From positions 13,012,501-13,076,500 of the forward strand of contig NC_080567.1 of NCBI RefSeq assembly GCF_030253575.1: a stretch of DNA of 64,000 nt. Direction: 5' to 3'. Both the position numbers and the translations under genes were made by a program. The stretch's first letter is position 1. Each line of letters opens with the position of its first letter. Below are positions 11,697-23,053 of this stretch, piece by piece. Under the pieces are notes generated by a model. It was given only the letters and a program-made list of their open reading frames with translations. It made no database searches and had not been told where the DNA came from. Origin of the DNA: Rhododendron vialii. Its lineage: Eukaryota; Streptophyta; Magnoliopsida; Ericales; Ericaceae.

Positions 11697-12071
11697 TCAA
11701 TGTCCTTGCATCTTCTTATCCACTCTTTGTCGCAAATCCTCAAAGCTCCAATCCCTTCTCATCCCACAGCTCCTTGCCAACCTCGGCCCATTATCCAACC
11801 TAATTGGTCCACTCCTATGAGTAGTACTCCAGTGACCACCACCACTCTCCGCCGCAATCTTTCCATGTGATGCCATCATGTTACTCTTTGGTTCACGTCT
11901 AATTTTCTCATATGGCCTTGGCACCAGGTTTCCTGACCAGCTTCTATCAACCTTATCAACTTTGGGCCAACGCGACTTGAAATGGGGCTTTTTATCACCA
12001 TATCCCTCTATATGTTCTTTCTTTGAGACTGTCCTTCCCAAGTTATGGCATCTTAGGCAATTGAGACTCAT
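11697..12071 (-). CDS. Small conserved plant protein of unknown function, 124 aa
   Basis: This is a single-exon frame of 125 codons including TGA. I place the start at the ATG at 12071 (MSLNCLRCHNLGR) rather than further upstream in the open frame. The upstream extension is a Ser/Pro stretch encoded by a GA microsatellite (12115-12165), which is better read as 5' UTR. The N-terminus has a CxxC pair (Cys5, Cys8). The middle contains RSWSGNLVPRPYEKIR and the C-terminus CGMRRDWSFEDLRQR. I recall this layout (N-terminal Cys pair, SWSGNL motif, GMRRDWSFEDL near the end) from small uncharacterised plant proteins. There is no signal peptide, membrane segment or known catalytic domain. Codon use and motif spacing favour a real host gene. 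Function is unknown. Confidence 0.7.
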   Translation of the reverse strand: MSLNCLRCHNLGRTVSKKEHIEGYGDKKPHFKSRWPKVDKVDRSWSGNLVPRPYEKIRREPKSNMMASHGKIAAESGGGHWSTTHRSGPIRLDNGPRLARSCGMRRDWSFEDLRQRVDKKMQGH

Positions 12072-12109
12072 GGTTATGCAGTGAGAGGAGGTTGAAGGTA
12101 GAGAAAGAG

Positions 12110-12170
12110 GGAAAGGGAGGGGAGAGGGAGAGGGAGAGGGAGAGGGAGAGGGAGAGAGGAGGGGAGAGAG
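12110..12170. repeat. GGGAGA microsatellite in the putative 5' UTR
   Basis: (GAGGGA)n purine tract just upstream of the ATG at 12071. On the gene's own strand it is a CT-rich leader like those before the genes at 33398 and 62965. Confidence 0.85.
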
Positions 12171-12309
12171 AAGGAGGGTTATTTTCCCATTAGATGGGTA
12201 GAAGTATTTAGAATTCAAATGGGTGGAGGATAAAGCAAATAAAATAAATTGTGATAGATATTTAGGGTTGTTCTTAGTGCTATCCGGAGGGATAAGGTCG
12301 ATCATTGGT

Positions 12310-13890
12310 CCTCCTCCTCCTTATTGTTGGAGATAAAAAACTGTCCTTTTAATAAGAACCGTTGTTTGTGTTTTCCTTAGAAATGAGATCCGAAAGAAGT
12401 GCTAGTCCACTTCTAATTTGGATATGCTCCAAGATAGCATTTCTTAATTCTCTTTTATGCTTTTGTCAATCATGAAATAAAAGTCTCCATTTCAACTTCA
12501 TGAATTGATATTCTTGAGTCTTCAATACTTTAGGATTATATGCATGCAACCTAATTAGCTTTTCAATTTCATATTGTAATTAAAGCAACAGTATATTAGT
12601 CTAAAGTCCAAATGAAACAACTCCATAGGAGTTTTAGTTCAGCCTAAGTTTCTGTGATATGTAAAGTCCATTAATAAAAATATTTTAGAGTCTAGAGTCC
12701 ATAAAAAGACAAAATTGCATTTAATGAGACAAGGGTTTTGTTTGGCTAACACAAAAAAAAAATATTTTTTTCCATTTAAATTGTCTTAAATGAGATAAGG
12801 GTCTTGTTTGGCTAACACAAAATATGTCTTTTTTCATGTTTTTCGGTCTTGTTGCACTTTCATAGGTGATCGAGTCGTTTCCGTATCAAAAATAATTAAT
12901 AAAACAGAATAATTACTACTACCTAAAAGATAGCGGTAAGTACTCCGAGTATCATCCTCAAGGATTACGAAGGCTAAATTGCGATTGCTTTAATTGATTT
13001 CTAACTTAATTCGAAAAGAGATTGATTGTTGATTTCTAAAATATTTAAAGCTGAATAACAATAAGCAATAAAAAGTGAGTTTATGAGAGAAAAGATCTAG
13101 GGTTTCAAATCCACTTGACCCGTTGTAACAATCTCTATACAATGATAAAGGTCTATTATTCGAATCAATCCAGATATCGTTAGGGTTCGCAGGCCCTCAC
13201 GGTATCGCCCAAAGATTTCTATGAATCACCGAATAGCATGGGGTATCGCCGCCTAGCACGAACCGTCTTACTAGTACGATCCGTCTCTATGGCACGGATC
13301 GTCTAATAGCACGACGCGTCTTACGGAGCATAACACATCTTACCCAGCTATCACAGAACAATTAAGAATTGTTGCATGAACGTGCATAAAAATCTAGAAA
13401 ATTATACACAAGATTTGATAGAGAAAATTAATACCGCAAATAAATCCTTATATCATACAACCACGATTCGAATAATAAAACACTAAATCAAAATATAAAC
13501 ATTATTACTCAGAGATCGAGTTTCATCTATACCCTAGAAACGAGTTTAGCCGGACATTGGATGAGAAATTATCGCACTGATCTTCTGTCCAGCCGTGATC
13601 GGAAAAGAATGACTATGCGGGGAACAGTGCTCTCGGTTTTCGGCCGTGTTTCTCTTCCTTTTCGTCTCCTCTAATAACCCCTGTAGCCGACTTGTAACCG
13701 AACGAACCAGAGCGTAGTTGCAAATGGTATCGAGATCGAGATCGAGATCGAGAGAGAGAACCTTCGATCTTCAATGACCACTTGAGCGTCTCAACTAGCA
13801 TAAACTTACATAGGCAAAGTTCAATTATTGTAAGCACTCATCCCTCTCCCCGAACCCCCTAGATCAGAGTAGATTAGATTTACCCTGCCC
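12310..13890. repeat. Degenerate repeat region, no gene recognised
   Basis: Two similar units containing GTTTGGCTAACACAAA occur near 12738 and 12805. From about 12850 the sequence has the look of non-coding LTR-element DNA. This includes a cluster of short units built on CACGR and CGTCTTAC words near 13255-13325 and a GATCGA run at 13733-13757. I found no matched LTR ends or duplications and no domain in the open frames. Confidence 0.4.
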
Positions 13891-13896
13891 TACCTT

Positions 13897-14371
13897 ATGG
13901 TTGCTCGCTCATACATCGACCCATCACCAGATCCAAAAGATTTCACCCCACCGACACTGGTAATCCTTCCCCGGCGCCAGCCACTCAACTCCCTCACCCT
14001 TTCCAACTCTCTCCTCAACGACCCTCCATCTTCCCCCTTACCCCGCCACCTTCCTCCCCCATATCCCGCCGTCGAAGACCCAGAAAATGTCATAAAACTT
14101 GGCAACAAGATCTCCACCCTAACCCTGTTCGATGCCCAAAAGCTCGTTGAGTACCTCCAGGACAAGCTCGGCCTCTCCGCTGCCGCCTTCGCCCCGCAAC
14201 CGTCGCTGCCGTGCCGTCGTAGAGGAGAAGACAGAGTTCGACGTGGTGATTGAAGAGGTGCCGAGCAACGTGAGGATCGCGACGATCACGGCGGTTAGGG
14301 CTTTGACGAGCTTGGCATTGAGAGAGGCCAAGGACTTGATCGAGGGGCTGCCGAAGAAGTTTAAGGAACGA
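13897..14371 (+). pseudogene. L7/L12-type (mitochondrial-like) ribosomal protein pseudogene
   Basis: Frame 1 (13897-14253) encodes a Pro-rich leader and the N-terminal dimerisation part of an L12 protein ([20 protein letters not shown], then a YLQDKLGL segment). The match then moves to the +1-shifted frame (from about 14213), where the C-terminal domain continues: [20 protein letters not shown], followed by a [19 protein letters not shown] segment. These are diagnostic L7/L12 motifs. The reading frame is broken near 14200-14215. The last part of the domain is also missing, because the frame stops soon after KKFKE. No intron is seen in the copied part, so a retrocopy is possible, but no A tail was found. 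The long leader suggests an organelle-targeted parent, probably mitochondrial. Confidence 0.8.
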
Positions 14372-14374
14372 TGA

Positions 14375-15577
14375 TGAGATTGGCGGTGACCTTATTGTTA
14401 GCGAAGGTGTTCTTGCATGGTGGTTCTTTCGTCTAGATCGACGAATCCAGATGGCCCTTGAAGACGAAGACGGCAGAGGAATTGCAGGTTGAAGAAGTCG
14501 AATAGGAGAGAGAGTAGCATTATTGATTTGTTTAGGGGATATGAATTTTTACTTTATTAAAAGCTGTGTTTAATTTTTTTTTTTTTAAGGAGAAGTGAAT
14601 TGTTTTATTTGTTTAGGTTCTTTTTTTTCCCTACACTGAATTTAAGTGTGTGAAAATGGGCCTTTGCAACCTCAAGAATTCACTCCCTCTCAAGAGTGAA
14701 ACGGGGGTGAATTCTGAAAATTAAGGTAGTGGAAAGGGGTGTGGAATTCTGGATTTTAAGTGTATGAATTCTGAAAAGGACCCCCCAAGAATTTACTCCC
14801 TCCAAGAATGAAACGGGTGTGAATAGTGTAAAAATGTGTGAATTCTGCAAATGGGTGTGAATTCTTCAAAAGGGTGTTGAAAAGTGACAAGGACAAAATA
14901 GTAAAAGTATCTTTAAAAAGGGGCTTGACAGGAAAGCATAAAAAAAAGGGGTTGGCAAGGAACCCCAACAAAAAAATGGGACCGGCTAGGAATTTCCCAA
15001 ATTAACTGAGTGAGGCTATTCAAAAACTAAGAGCCCAAATGTTTTTGTAAGCCCAATTTAGCCAATTCCTGAACTCTTATTCTGAAAAGAACAGAAAAAT
15101 AGAATTAGAAACACATAAACAAAACCCAGTCGACTTCTCTCTCACCCCAAAATTTCATCTCCTGATTGTGGGTTGTGGCCCTAACCCTCAAATTCCAAAT
15201 CAAAGCAAACCCCCAAAATACTTTTAGCACTTGAAGACGTAAAAACGTGATACTAGAACCGGTTTTCGCGGTAAGAAATAAATCTACCATTTAAATTTGA
15301 TATTCTGATTCGGTGTCTCCTCATCGGATTGCTTTCTTGCCTCTCGGAATCCTCTTTTCATTCCAAGAATGGCTATGGACATTAGTTATTGTAATGTTAA
15401 GTAATTTTTGTGACCTCGCCATATAAGTATTTGCAAGTTTTATATTTGCGACAATTTGAATCTTTCAGAAATATAGCATTTCTAAATGTGAAGTGCCCCA
15501 AATTGGTTGGTCACCTAGAGCCTCGGAAAACTCAGGGCCGGACCTGCCAGCTTTTCACTATGTATGACAGAACCACT
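14375..15577. other. Intergenic with GTGTGAATTC-rich stretch
   Basis: Between about 14640 and 14890 the words GTGTGAATTC and AAGAATTYACTCCCTC recur several times, giving a loose minisatellite appearance. The rest has no recognisable gene. Confidence 0.4.
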
Positions 15578-16529
15578 GACCCACATGAGTCGGCTTATTA
15601 ACATTTTTGGTCTCCAAAATATTAGTTTCTTCTCATTTTCGTCCCCAAAATAAACATTGGAAACATTTAGTCCCGAACGTATCAAATTTGTACCAATCAA
15701 GTCCCCAAGTCTAACTTCGTCATTTCACACACCCCTAATTTTAGTCAAAGAAAGAACGAAAGGAAAAGAAAAGGAGAGAGATGGCTGTGTGGTTTCACGA
15801 AGGTGATCCAATCGTGGTGGTGGGTGGTGGTGGTTCGTGGTGGTGGTGGTGAGAAAAGGTGGTGGTTCGGGTGAGGGAGTGAGACAAAGTGCAGAGAGGG
15901 AAAAGGGGGAGGTGGGGGAGAAAGATGAGCTGCTGTAGAGACCCGTATTTTAGGGCCATATTTTTTTTTTAGAAATATTAAAATTATCGAGTAATGACGT
16001 AAATTGTGGAAATTCGAATAATGGCATGGTTACCTGATTGGGGTTAATGTGATATCATTATTTTTGAAAGGGAACAAGTGTTATCAGTGTGTGTGCATGT
16101 ATATAAGTGTGGGTGAGTAGCAGGGAATGATTTTTCCTCTTTCCTTTTCTCTATGTCAGCCGACACACACACACACATATCATCTCTCTCTCTCTCTCTA
16201 ACTCTCATCCGGCTCTCTCTCGCCTCTCACCTCTCTATCAACTTCTCTCCTAAATTTCATCTTCTTAGAGCAAGATTCCGGACAAAGTCCGAGGATTAAA
16301 GTTGCTATACGAAGCACGGGCTTTCCGAATATCCAAGAAAATTCATGATCGGACCTCGTGGGAGCTCGGTTGACTTGGTCAAAGGTTGGGGTTTTGCTCA
16401 AAACCCTTGAGGTAGGGATTTCTTACTTGTTCTATGCGTTGATGAGTTGAATTTGTACCTAAATCTCGTGTCTGGTTGTTGTTTTGAAGTGTATTGTTGA
16501 CCCTTGAAATCTGTGTATCGCGCTGAAAT

Positions 16530-16735
16530 TTTCAGGCGCTACCCGTAGTCCGTTTTTGGTTCTACCCGTAGCCACTGATCAGAAACTGAACATTTGTTCC
16601 GCTACCCGTAGTTCGTTTTTGGTTCTACCCGTAGTTCGTTTTTGGTTCTACCCGTAGCCACTGATCAGAAACTGAACATTTGTTCCGCTACTCGTAGTCC
16701 GTTTTTGGTCCTACCCGTAGCCACTGCAGATTTTT
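16530..16735 (+). repeat. CTACCCGTAG tandem repeat inside the solo LTR
   Basis: CTACCCGTAG followed by TCGTTTTTGGTT or CCACTGATCAGAAACTGAAC alternates through this stretch, with at least five CTACYCGTAG copies. It is an irregular minisatellite. Confidence 0.85.
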
Positions 16736-17078
16736 GTAAAAATTCTTGTTCTCATATTCTAATGTCGTGGTTCGTTTCCATAAGTGATGGTATGTATCTT
16801 TATGAGTTCAAGGACGTTAATTTACATTTAACGGGAAGTATGATGATAGCTTGATGTATACGATTTGCCAAATGTCGAACCGATAACTTAAGACACTTTA
16901 TGTGAGGAATATGATTGAAATGGAACACACGAACACCGAATGCAAATTGTGAACTTTGTGACTTGGTGATGAGATAAGAATCGATGACATTAGTAATGAA
17001 ATGGTTCAAGGATACTTGAACGGGCCCGTCAATTGGCGTGGTGATCGGTAGGGGATGAACGGGGTCCCAAATACCCGA

Positions 17079-17234
17079 AATGAACAGGTCCACCTATTGG
17101 TGCGATGACCGGCAGGGAATGAACGGGTCCACCTATTGGTGCGATGACCGGCAGGGAATGAACGAGTTCACCTATTGGTGCGATGACCGGCAGGGAATGA
17201 ACGGGTCCACCTATTGGTGCGATGACCGGTAGGG
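17079..17234 (+). repeat. 39-bp tandem repeat, four copies
   Basis: Four head-to-tail copies (17079, 17118, 17157, 17196) of a unit that begins AATGAACGGGTCCACCTATT and ends GATGACCGGCAGGG. They differ at only a few positions. Partial related units flank them. Confidence 0.92.
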
Positions 17235-18843
17235 GATGAACGGGGTCCCCAAATACCCGGAATGTGCACTTGGAACAAAAGACTTATTAACTAAGAAACA
17301 CGGGACACTTTGAATGTGATGGTGAACTAGATGATTGTTTCATTTTCGGCTTGTCGTTTTGTATCCTCGCGATTTGTTTCATTGGTTACTCTAAATTTCT
17401 TGAGTATTCGTTCTATGGGATTTAAGCGTAGGAACTAACAGACTGGGTTTAGTAGAGACTATTTGTGGTTAATACGTTGTGTGGGATGCGGGAACATATT
17501 CAGAGGTATGGCGTGGACTTGTGTATTTGTCGATGTACGATATGGTACTTTGTTTGTAATGAAAATGGGACAATGAATGATTGTTTGATATTGTGGACAA
17601 TGCAAATGAACGGGTATCACCGTGATCAATCGGTGATATGACCGGACCATCAAAATGAACGAGTATCACCAATCGGTGAGATTACCGGACCAGGAATGAT
17701 ACAGGCAAAAACCGTAAATGAAGAAATGTGGAATATGTGTGATTAATGAAAAAATGATGAAAGATTAGCTTTTAACCATGTTTTTGAAAGGAAAAGGATT
17801 TTGATTAAAAATTCTCCAATATTCTTGAGCGAATTAACGGTTTTCGGCATTTGTGCGTAAATCAACAAACTCTGGTATTTAAGCTCGAATCAACTGAGCT
17901 TGATTTGGTTTGGTAATACTTTACATCTTTTTGAAATCAGAAGCTAAAGTTTTATGGAGAAAGGGTTTGATGATGAACGAGGGGGAAACGAGAAAGATTG
18001 TGGTATCGTACGAGAAACGATGATATGATTGAGGATTGATTATTGGTTGACGTATATTGATGGGAGTTTATTAACGTTGCTAGTTTGATATGTGAATAGT
18101 TAGGAATATTTATAAGGTGTCTAGAACCTTGTGGTCGTAGCTTGCTTGTTCGCTGTGGTAAACCTTGGTTTCCCGCGTTTGCTCATTGAAATTTACTCAC
18201 TCTTGGTGCATGTTTCTTCGCATTTTCGCATAGCTTAAGTATAGATTTCTCTACTGGGCTAGTGTAGCTCAACCTATCATTTTCAGGTACACCACAGGAG
18301 CATAGCATGGAGAGTATGGAGTGCATGCAGACATCACAGGCTAAAGTTATTTTCTAAAGTACTTGTCTTTCTTCGTAAATCGAACTGCATTGTACTATTT
18401 TCTCTAGTTTGGAATACTGTATCAGTTTGACAGATTTGTGATATTCGGGAATTGTATTGTAATTTGGGGTATCGTATGTACTATTGCGAGGATTTGTATT
18501 TAAAATGGTATTATTATTTATGTTAAAAATGCGAGGGCGTGACAGCTGCCATTGTGCGTGACTTTTAAACTCCTCTGTCTCTCTTCTCCCTCTCTGGTGA
18601 AACACAACACCAACCCCCCCCCCCCTCGCATCTCTATCTCATCAATCTCTATGTTCCTTACTGCGATTTCTAGGGTTTTGGGGAACTGAAAATCCACAGT
18701 TTCTCTCGATCTTCCTCCCTCTCTGTCTCTTCGGTGCACGACGGTGGTGATTGGCAGTGGTGAGGGATCTCCAAGTTTGATTCTTGCAAGTTTCAATCCA
18801 AATTTGGGGTTAAGGTTTGGGGATTCCAATTTTGGGTTACATT

Positions 18844-18969
18844 ATGGAGGAAAACGGAGCAATGAATACTGACAACACCGGAGGAAGAAAAACGGATCAT
18901 CACCGAGTTAACCAATGAGACAGACTCAAATTTGAAAGAAGACAACCTGTATTACGTTATTTCCAATAG
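18844..18969 (+). pseudogene. Captured exon 1 of a ubiquitin-specific protease gene (UBP8/9/10-like, DUSP domain start)
   Basis: Starting at the ATG at 18844, the first codons (MEENGAMNTDN) are in one frame. After a one-base shift near 18880 the next frame encodes EELTNE-like and NLKEDNLYYVISNR segments. This is the start of the DUSP domain of plant UBP proteins, where NLKEGNLYYVISNRW is conserved. It ends exactly at a splice donor (18969/18970, AATAG then GTAGTT), at the place where these genes have their first intron. The sequence upstream (18560-18843) reads as a CT-rich plant 5' UTR. No catalytic Cys or His box is present. The fragment lies between the two inverted arms of the element at 15578-20229, so I read it as a transposon-captured copy made from genomic DNA rather than cDNA. 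Confidence 0.75.
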
Positions 18970-19351
18970 GTAGTTCAATCTGAGCCCTTTTCATCCGTTT
19001 TTCAATTCTTATTTGCTCACCGAATCCTGCGCGAATTCGAATCGATGTGTTTTCGCCTGTCTGTATTGGTATGTGCAACGCTTAATTAATTCTGCACTGT
19101 CTCCCTCCCTCACCCGAACCACCACCTTTTCTCACCACCACCACCACTGGATCACCTCCGTTAAACCCCACAGCCACCTCTATATCTCTCTCTTTTCTTT
19201 TTCTTTTCTTTTCCGTTCTTCTTTGACAAAATGTTGAGGTGGGTGAAATGACAAAGATACCTCTTATTTTGACAGATATGCCTAACATCGTTAGACTTAG
19301 GGACTTGATTGGTACAAAATTGATACGTTGAGGACTAAATGTCTTCGATAT

Positions 19352-20153
19352 TGAAAAAACAGGATTCCCTAATAATCCGTAAAAAACCCTAAAAGTATGA
19401 ATGCGAATCACTAAGTTACTCTGCCAGCAAAAATCACGCAAGCAAACAATCCCACAATGCAGAGATATACGTGGAAAACTCCAGAATGTGTAAAAACCAC
19501 GGGAAGGAATCAAAACACTATAATCATAATGCAGTTACAGATATACCTATCCAAACGATGTAAATCCTCACAACGTTCTAAGTGCTACCTGCCGAGTCAC
19601 ACGTATACCGCACCCAGTGATCTTGATCGCCAACGGCCTTGAGTCCACAAGCCCTCCGATTACTAACGAAAATTTTCCATTCAGAAAACGGCTCACAAAG
19701 AACCTGTTGCTTCCATGTATTCTTCTGCTCCCGCTCCACCCTTCACGCTGTATAATATATGGACTTTTTTGCACATTGCTTTTACTGCCTCTTTCCTTTT
19801 ATATGGCTGTGGTAAAAGTAAAACCCTAGGAATGAAAAGTACATGTCCATAATTAATCCTTTTGTGTTGATTTTTTGAACGTTGCTTCTATAATTTAGAA
19901 GGCAGTAGATTCCAATTGATACCCAAATTAATTCCTCCATCTGTCTGGCTTCGTCAAAATTCATCTCGCTGTAGTTGATCCCTTTTTATCCAATTTGCTC
20001 ACTCTCGATTACAAATAAAAATGATTCTTTCCACTCTAATCCTATACAGACTCACTAGCCTATAAAAATAATAAAATTACAACTTAATATAAAATATGTG
20101 TTTTGTCAAACGGAATTGCCAATACACAAAGTCTCCGGAATATGGTCCTTACA
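19352..20153 (-). mobile_element. Probable solo LTR, 0.8 kb
   Basis: On minus it starts TGTAAGGACCATATTCC and ends CCTGTTTTTTCA. It interrupts the right arm of the gene-capturing element, whose two parts rejoin exactly across it. The flanking 5-mers are GATAT (19347-19351) and AATAT (20154-20158), a 4-of-5 match. It contains a motif like TACGTGGAAAACTCC near 19469, often seen in copia-type elements. No coding sequence. Confidence 0.65.
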
Positions 20154-20235
20154 AATATTTACATTGGGAATGAAAATGAGACGAATATAATACTTTGGGG
20201 ACCAAAAAGGTTAACGAGCCCACATGGGTCGAATA

Positions 20236-21090
20236 TTCTCATCAGTTCTGGGCAACTTAGCTATTTGATGGTTCTACAAACTGGAGCAGGGCTTTATCAA
20301 GAGCTTTATAATGTGTTTCTTCTCCAGCAAAAAACACCAAGAACCATGCAGGAGCACCTACTTACCGAAGATTGGGATGGGAGAGACTCTTTAATTACAA
20401 ACCTACACAGAGATATTGGAGTTTTTAAAACAAGTTAGATGAGCCACCGGAAAACTTGCCCGTGGAAAGCGAGGTCAGGGGCAACTCACTAGAGAAAAAA
20501 AAAAATCGAAGACCATAGACGCCCCAATTTGGACTTATTAATCATTCTTAATTTGTGGCCTCAAGGCTCCCCAATGATGAAAATGAATTAAAACAGACCT
20601 TGGACAAACTTGGACAATGCTTCTTTTTTTTCAAAACAAACCAAAAACACATTTTTCCCGACACCCTGAGGGTAAAATCGGCACACATTTCAAGGTATAA
20701 AATATTTTTGAATAAAACAAATTGGGTTAGAACGAGGACTCAACCAGCTTTCCAACGCATCAAATAACATCTAAAACCGATTTCGGGAGTTTCTGTGGCG
20801 CCCCTCTGAAGTTGGTCAGTCACTTTTGAGCACTCAAGACCTCTGCCACGCCCAATGGGTGAAGAGATCATCATTTTTCCATTCAACGTTCAAACCTGGT
20901 CTTGGTCAGTACGCAGTCTGAGTATTCAGAAGACCAATGATGGCAGTTTTCCCCCCAAAACATTTTCCCATTTTATTTTGATTTTATTTTCAAAAACAAA
21001 ACCTATTTTCTTCACCCCTATAAATACCCCCTCATTTCAACATATGAGGAGAGCACAAAATTTCTCTCTCAAAGCTCCCTTGTTTTCTGA

Positions 21091-21144
<54 letters not shown>

Positions 21145-22475
21145 AATTACTTCCAAGTCTCTTTCAAAAATCAAAATAATTTCAAGGAAATACTAGAAAA
21201 TTTGGGAGCTTAAGCATAATCAAGCTCTCATATTTCTATGATTTTTCAACTCATTTCAAACAGGTAAAAACCATCAAGGAAGGATAGTCCAAGTAAAGAA
21301 AATGTATAAAGCTTGGCATTCCCGAGTCTTTTTCTGTTTTCTCCTTTATTTTTGAGGGAGATCAGAGGCTTATACTTGTTTCTCATACTTGTTGTGAGTT
21401 CTTTTGATCTTAGTTTAACAAGAGCAAGAGAAACACAAAGTTTTTTTTTTTTGTTTTTTGCTAGGGCTCACTCTTGAGCACTCGGGACCATTCCTGGGCG
21501 CTCAAGAGTGCTGCTACTCACCAAAAATCTTATTTTTTCAATAAGTACTTCATTTTTAGTAATTTTGTAGGTGTGCACTAGTCAGTTTGTTTTCTATCTG
21601 CAAGGAGGCAAAACTTGGATATTTAAGACATGTTCTTGTTTGTTTGAGTTTGATGCTGAGCAAACATGCTGAAATGTTATTATAATCCATCCCTTTTGTA
21701 TCTATGTATTTTGTTCATTGTCAATAGTGCTAAATTCTATTTTGTAGGAGATAAGAGGTCCAGAGCGCTTAGGACTACTCCTGAGCGCTCTAGAGTGTTT
21801 TCTAGTAGCCTTGTTTTATTTTCTGCATTTATTCATTTCGTATTGTGTCATCGTCGTATCCTGTACACAAGCACATGTATACACTCTTACTCGTTATACC
21901 TATAAATACGTGCTAATTGCTCTTTATGAAACAAAATATTTTCGATAAAAATTCCACAAACATTGAGTGAGACCGACTTTTTGTTGGGCAAGAGGGGTGC
22001 CGTAAAACCCTTTCCCCCTCGCAACCTGGCTCCCGAACCCAAAAACATCTCTGGTTTTCAAATTCAAGAATCATTTTCAATCAAAACGATTTCTCAGATG
22101 GCGAACCTTAAATCCGGGTGGCGACTTTTCCATTTTTCAAATACACTTCTCTCTTTTTCGGGATGTCCGAGGGCGCCCCGTCACCCGAGGCTGTGGTAGC
22201 CCACAAAGACCTTGAAAGACACAATGAATATACAGTGCGAAAAAATATACCAATGCGGACAAGGAAAGAAAAGCCTACCGTGACGAAAAAACTCACAAAG
22301 AGCAAGTGTTAAGAACTGACGAATGGACAAATGAGAGAGGGCGAATTTCTACCGTACTTTACTTTCTATGTAGAACTTCATGTTCTAAAAAATAGCGGTA
22401 ATTTTCTTACTATATGATAGAAATTCTCTCTAAATTTAAAACATCACTGAGTTCAAATTGTAATTAATTAAGCAT
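20236..22475 (+). repeat. LTR-like Ty3/gypsy remnant, borders unresolved
   Basis: It contains CCTATAAATACCCC near 21017 (TATA box), a CT microsatellite, and repeated GAGCGCTC/GAGCACTCRGGAC words (about 20828, 21473, 21495, 21757). Near 21963-22060 it has the phrase GGGTGCCGTAAAACCC followed by CTGGCTCCCGAACC, a phrase common at the 3' end of some plant gypsy LTRs. I could not fix both termini or a duplication. No pol domain is present. Confidence 0.5.
21096..21143. repeat. CT microsatellite
   Basis: Perfect (CT)n of about 24 units, downstream of the TATA box near 21017 in the LTR-like remnant. Confidence 0.95.
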
Positions 22476-22477
22476 GT

Positions 22478-22690
22478 ACCTACGGTTGACTCTTGAGTTC
22501 TCCTCCCCTTCTCCACACGAAAACAACTAAGTACCATTAAAAAGAAAGTAATTAGCACGAAGCAATACACAAAGTTACAGAAGCTGTATTGCATACTAAT
22601 CCAAGGAAAGTCTTTCAAATATTACGTAATAATGAAGAAAAGGTGTATCAAATCAAATCTGCAGCAAAACAAATGGTGTTGCTGCTAATT
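22478..22690. repeat. Duplicated host segment, copy 1
   Basis: Its first part (CTACGGTTGACTCT.. CCTCC.. AAAACAACTA) recurs at 23280-23352. Its second part (CGTAATAATGAAGAAAAGGT and AAATGGTGTTGCT) recurs at 31415-31545, on the far side of the MULE. Copy 2 was therefore split by later insertions. Confidence 0.7.
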
Positions 22691-22757
22691 CCTTACTTCG
22701 CAGGCACCCCACATGGTGATCAAGTCCCTTTTATATCATATATATGGGAATGACTTC

Positions 22758-23053
22758 GGTGTCTCCGGTCATTTTGGAGACACCGTAACTTTTGGCATAA
22801 CAAAACCACTATGAGCATAACCAAAATCTATTATAAGTATAACCAAAACCATTATAAGCATAACAGAACCATAACAAGGCATAACATGATTGTTATGCCT
22901 TGGTTGGGTTTGCTTATACCTTGATTGGTTTTTTAGATATTCCTTAGTTATGCCTTGTTTGGATTCTGTTATGCTTGTAATGGGTTTTAGTTATACTCAT
23001 AATGGTGAAATTATGCCAAAAATTACGGTGTCCTCAAAATGACCAGGGATACC
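22758..23053. mobile_element. Foldback element, about 300 bp
   Basis: The left end GGTGTCTCCGGTCATTTTGG pairs with the right end (TTTTGAGGACACC on the opposite strand, with GGTCATTTTG shared). The arms converge on an inner AAGGCATAAC/GTTATGCCTT palindrome near 22878-22900. TATAAGCATAAC and GTTATGCTTGTAATG pair in between. It has no coding capacity. Confidence 0.8.

Larger units (their letters stand above)
15934..18544 (+). mobile_element. Solo LTR, 2.6 kb, with 5-bp TSD GCTGC
   Basis: It starts TGTAGAGACCCGTATTTTAG and ends GCGAGGGCGTGACA. It is flanked by the perfect duplication GCTGC at 15929-15933 and 18545-18549. It has no coding sequence and no second LTR, so it is a solo LTR, probably Ty3/gypsy by size and ends. 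It is inserted in the gene-capturing element and therefore younger than it. Confidence 0.88.
15578..20229. mobile_element. Gene-capturing TIR element (Pack-type) with two nested solo LTRs
   Basis: The left arm (15578-about 15925) and right arm (about 19085-19351 plus 20159-20229) are long inverted repeats. Both contain GTACCAATCAAGTCCC, TTAGTCC, AAAGAAAGAACG-like and GGTGGTTCGGGTGAGGGAG words in opposite orientation. A 2.6-kb solo LTR sits at the inner edge of the left arm and an 0.8-kb solo LTR splits the right arm. Removing both leaves an element of about 1.2 kb. Its centre (18550-19085) is a copied 5' UTR, exon 1 and intron start of a ubiquitin-specific protease gene. Long arms with a gene fragment resemble Pack-MULEs, but I found no 9-bp TSD, so the superfamily is open and the outer borders are approximate. 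Confidence 0.75.
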
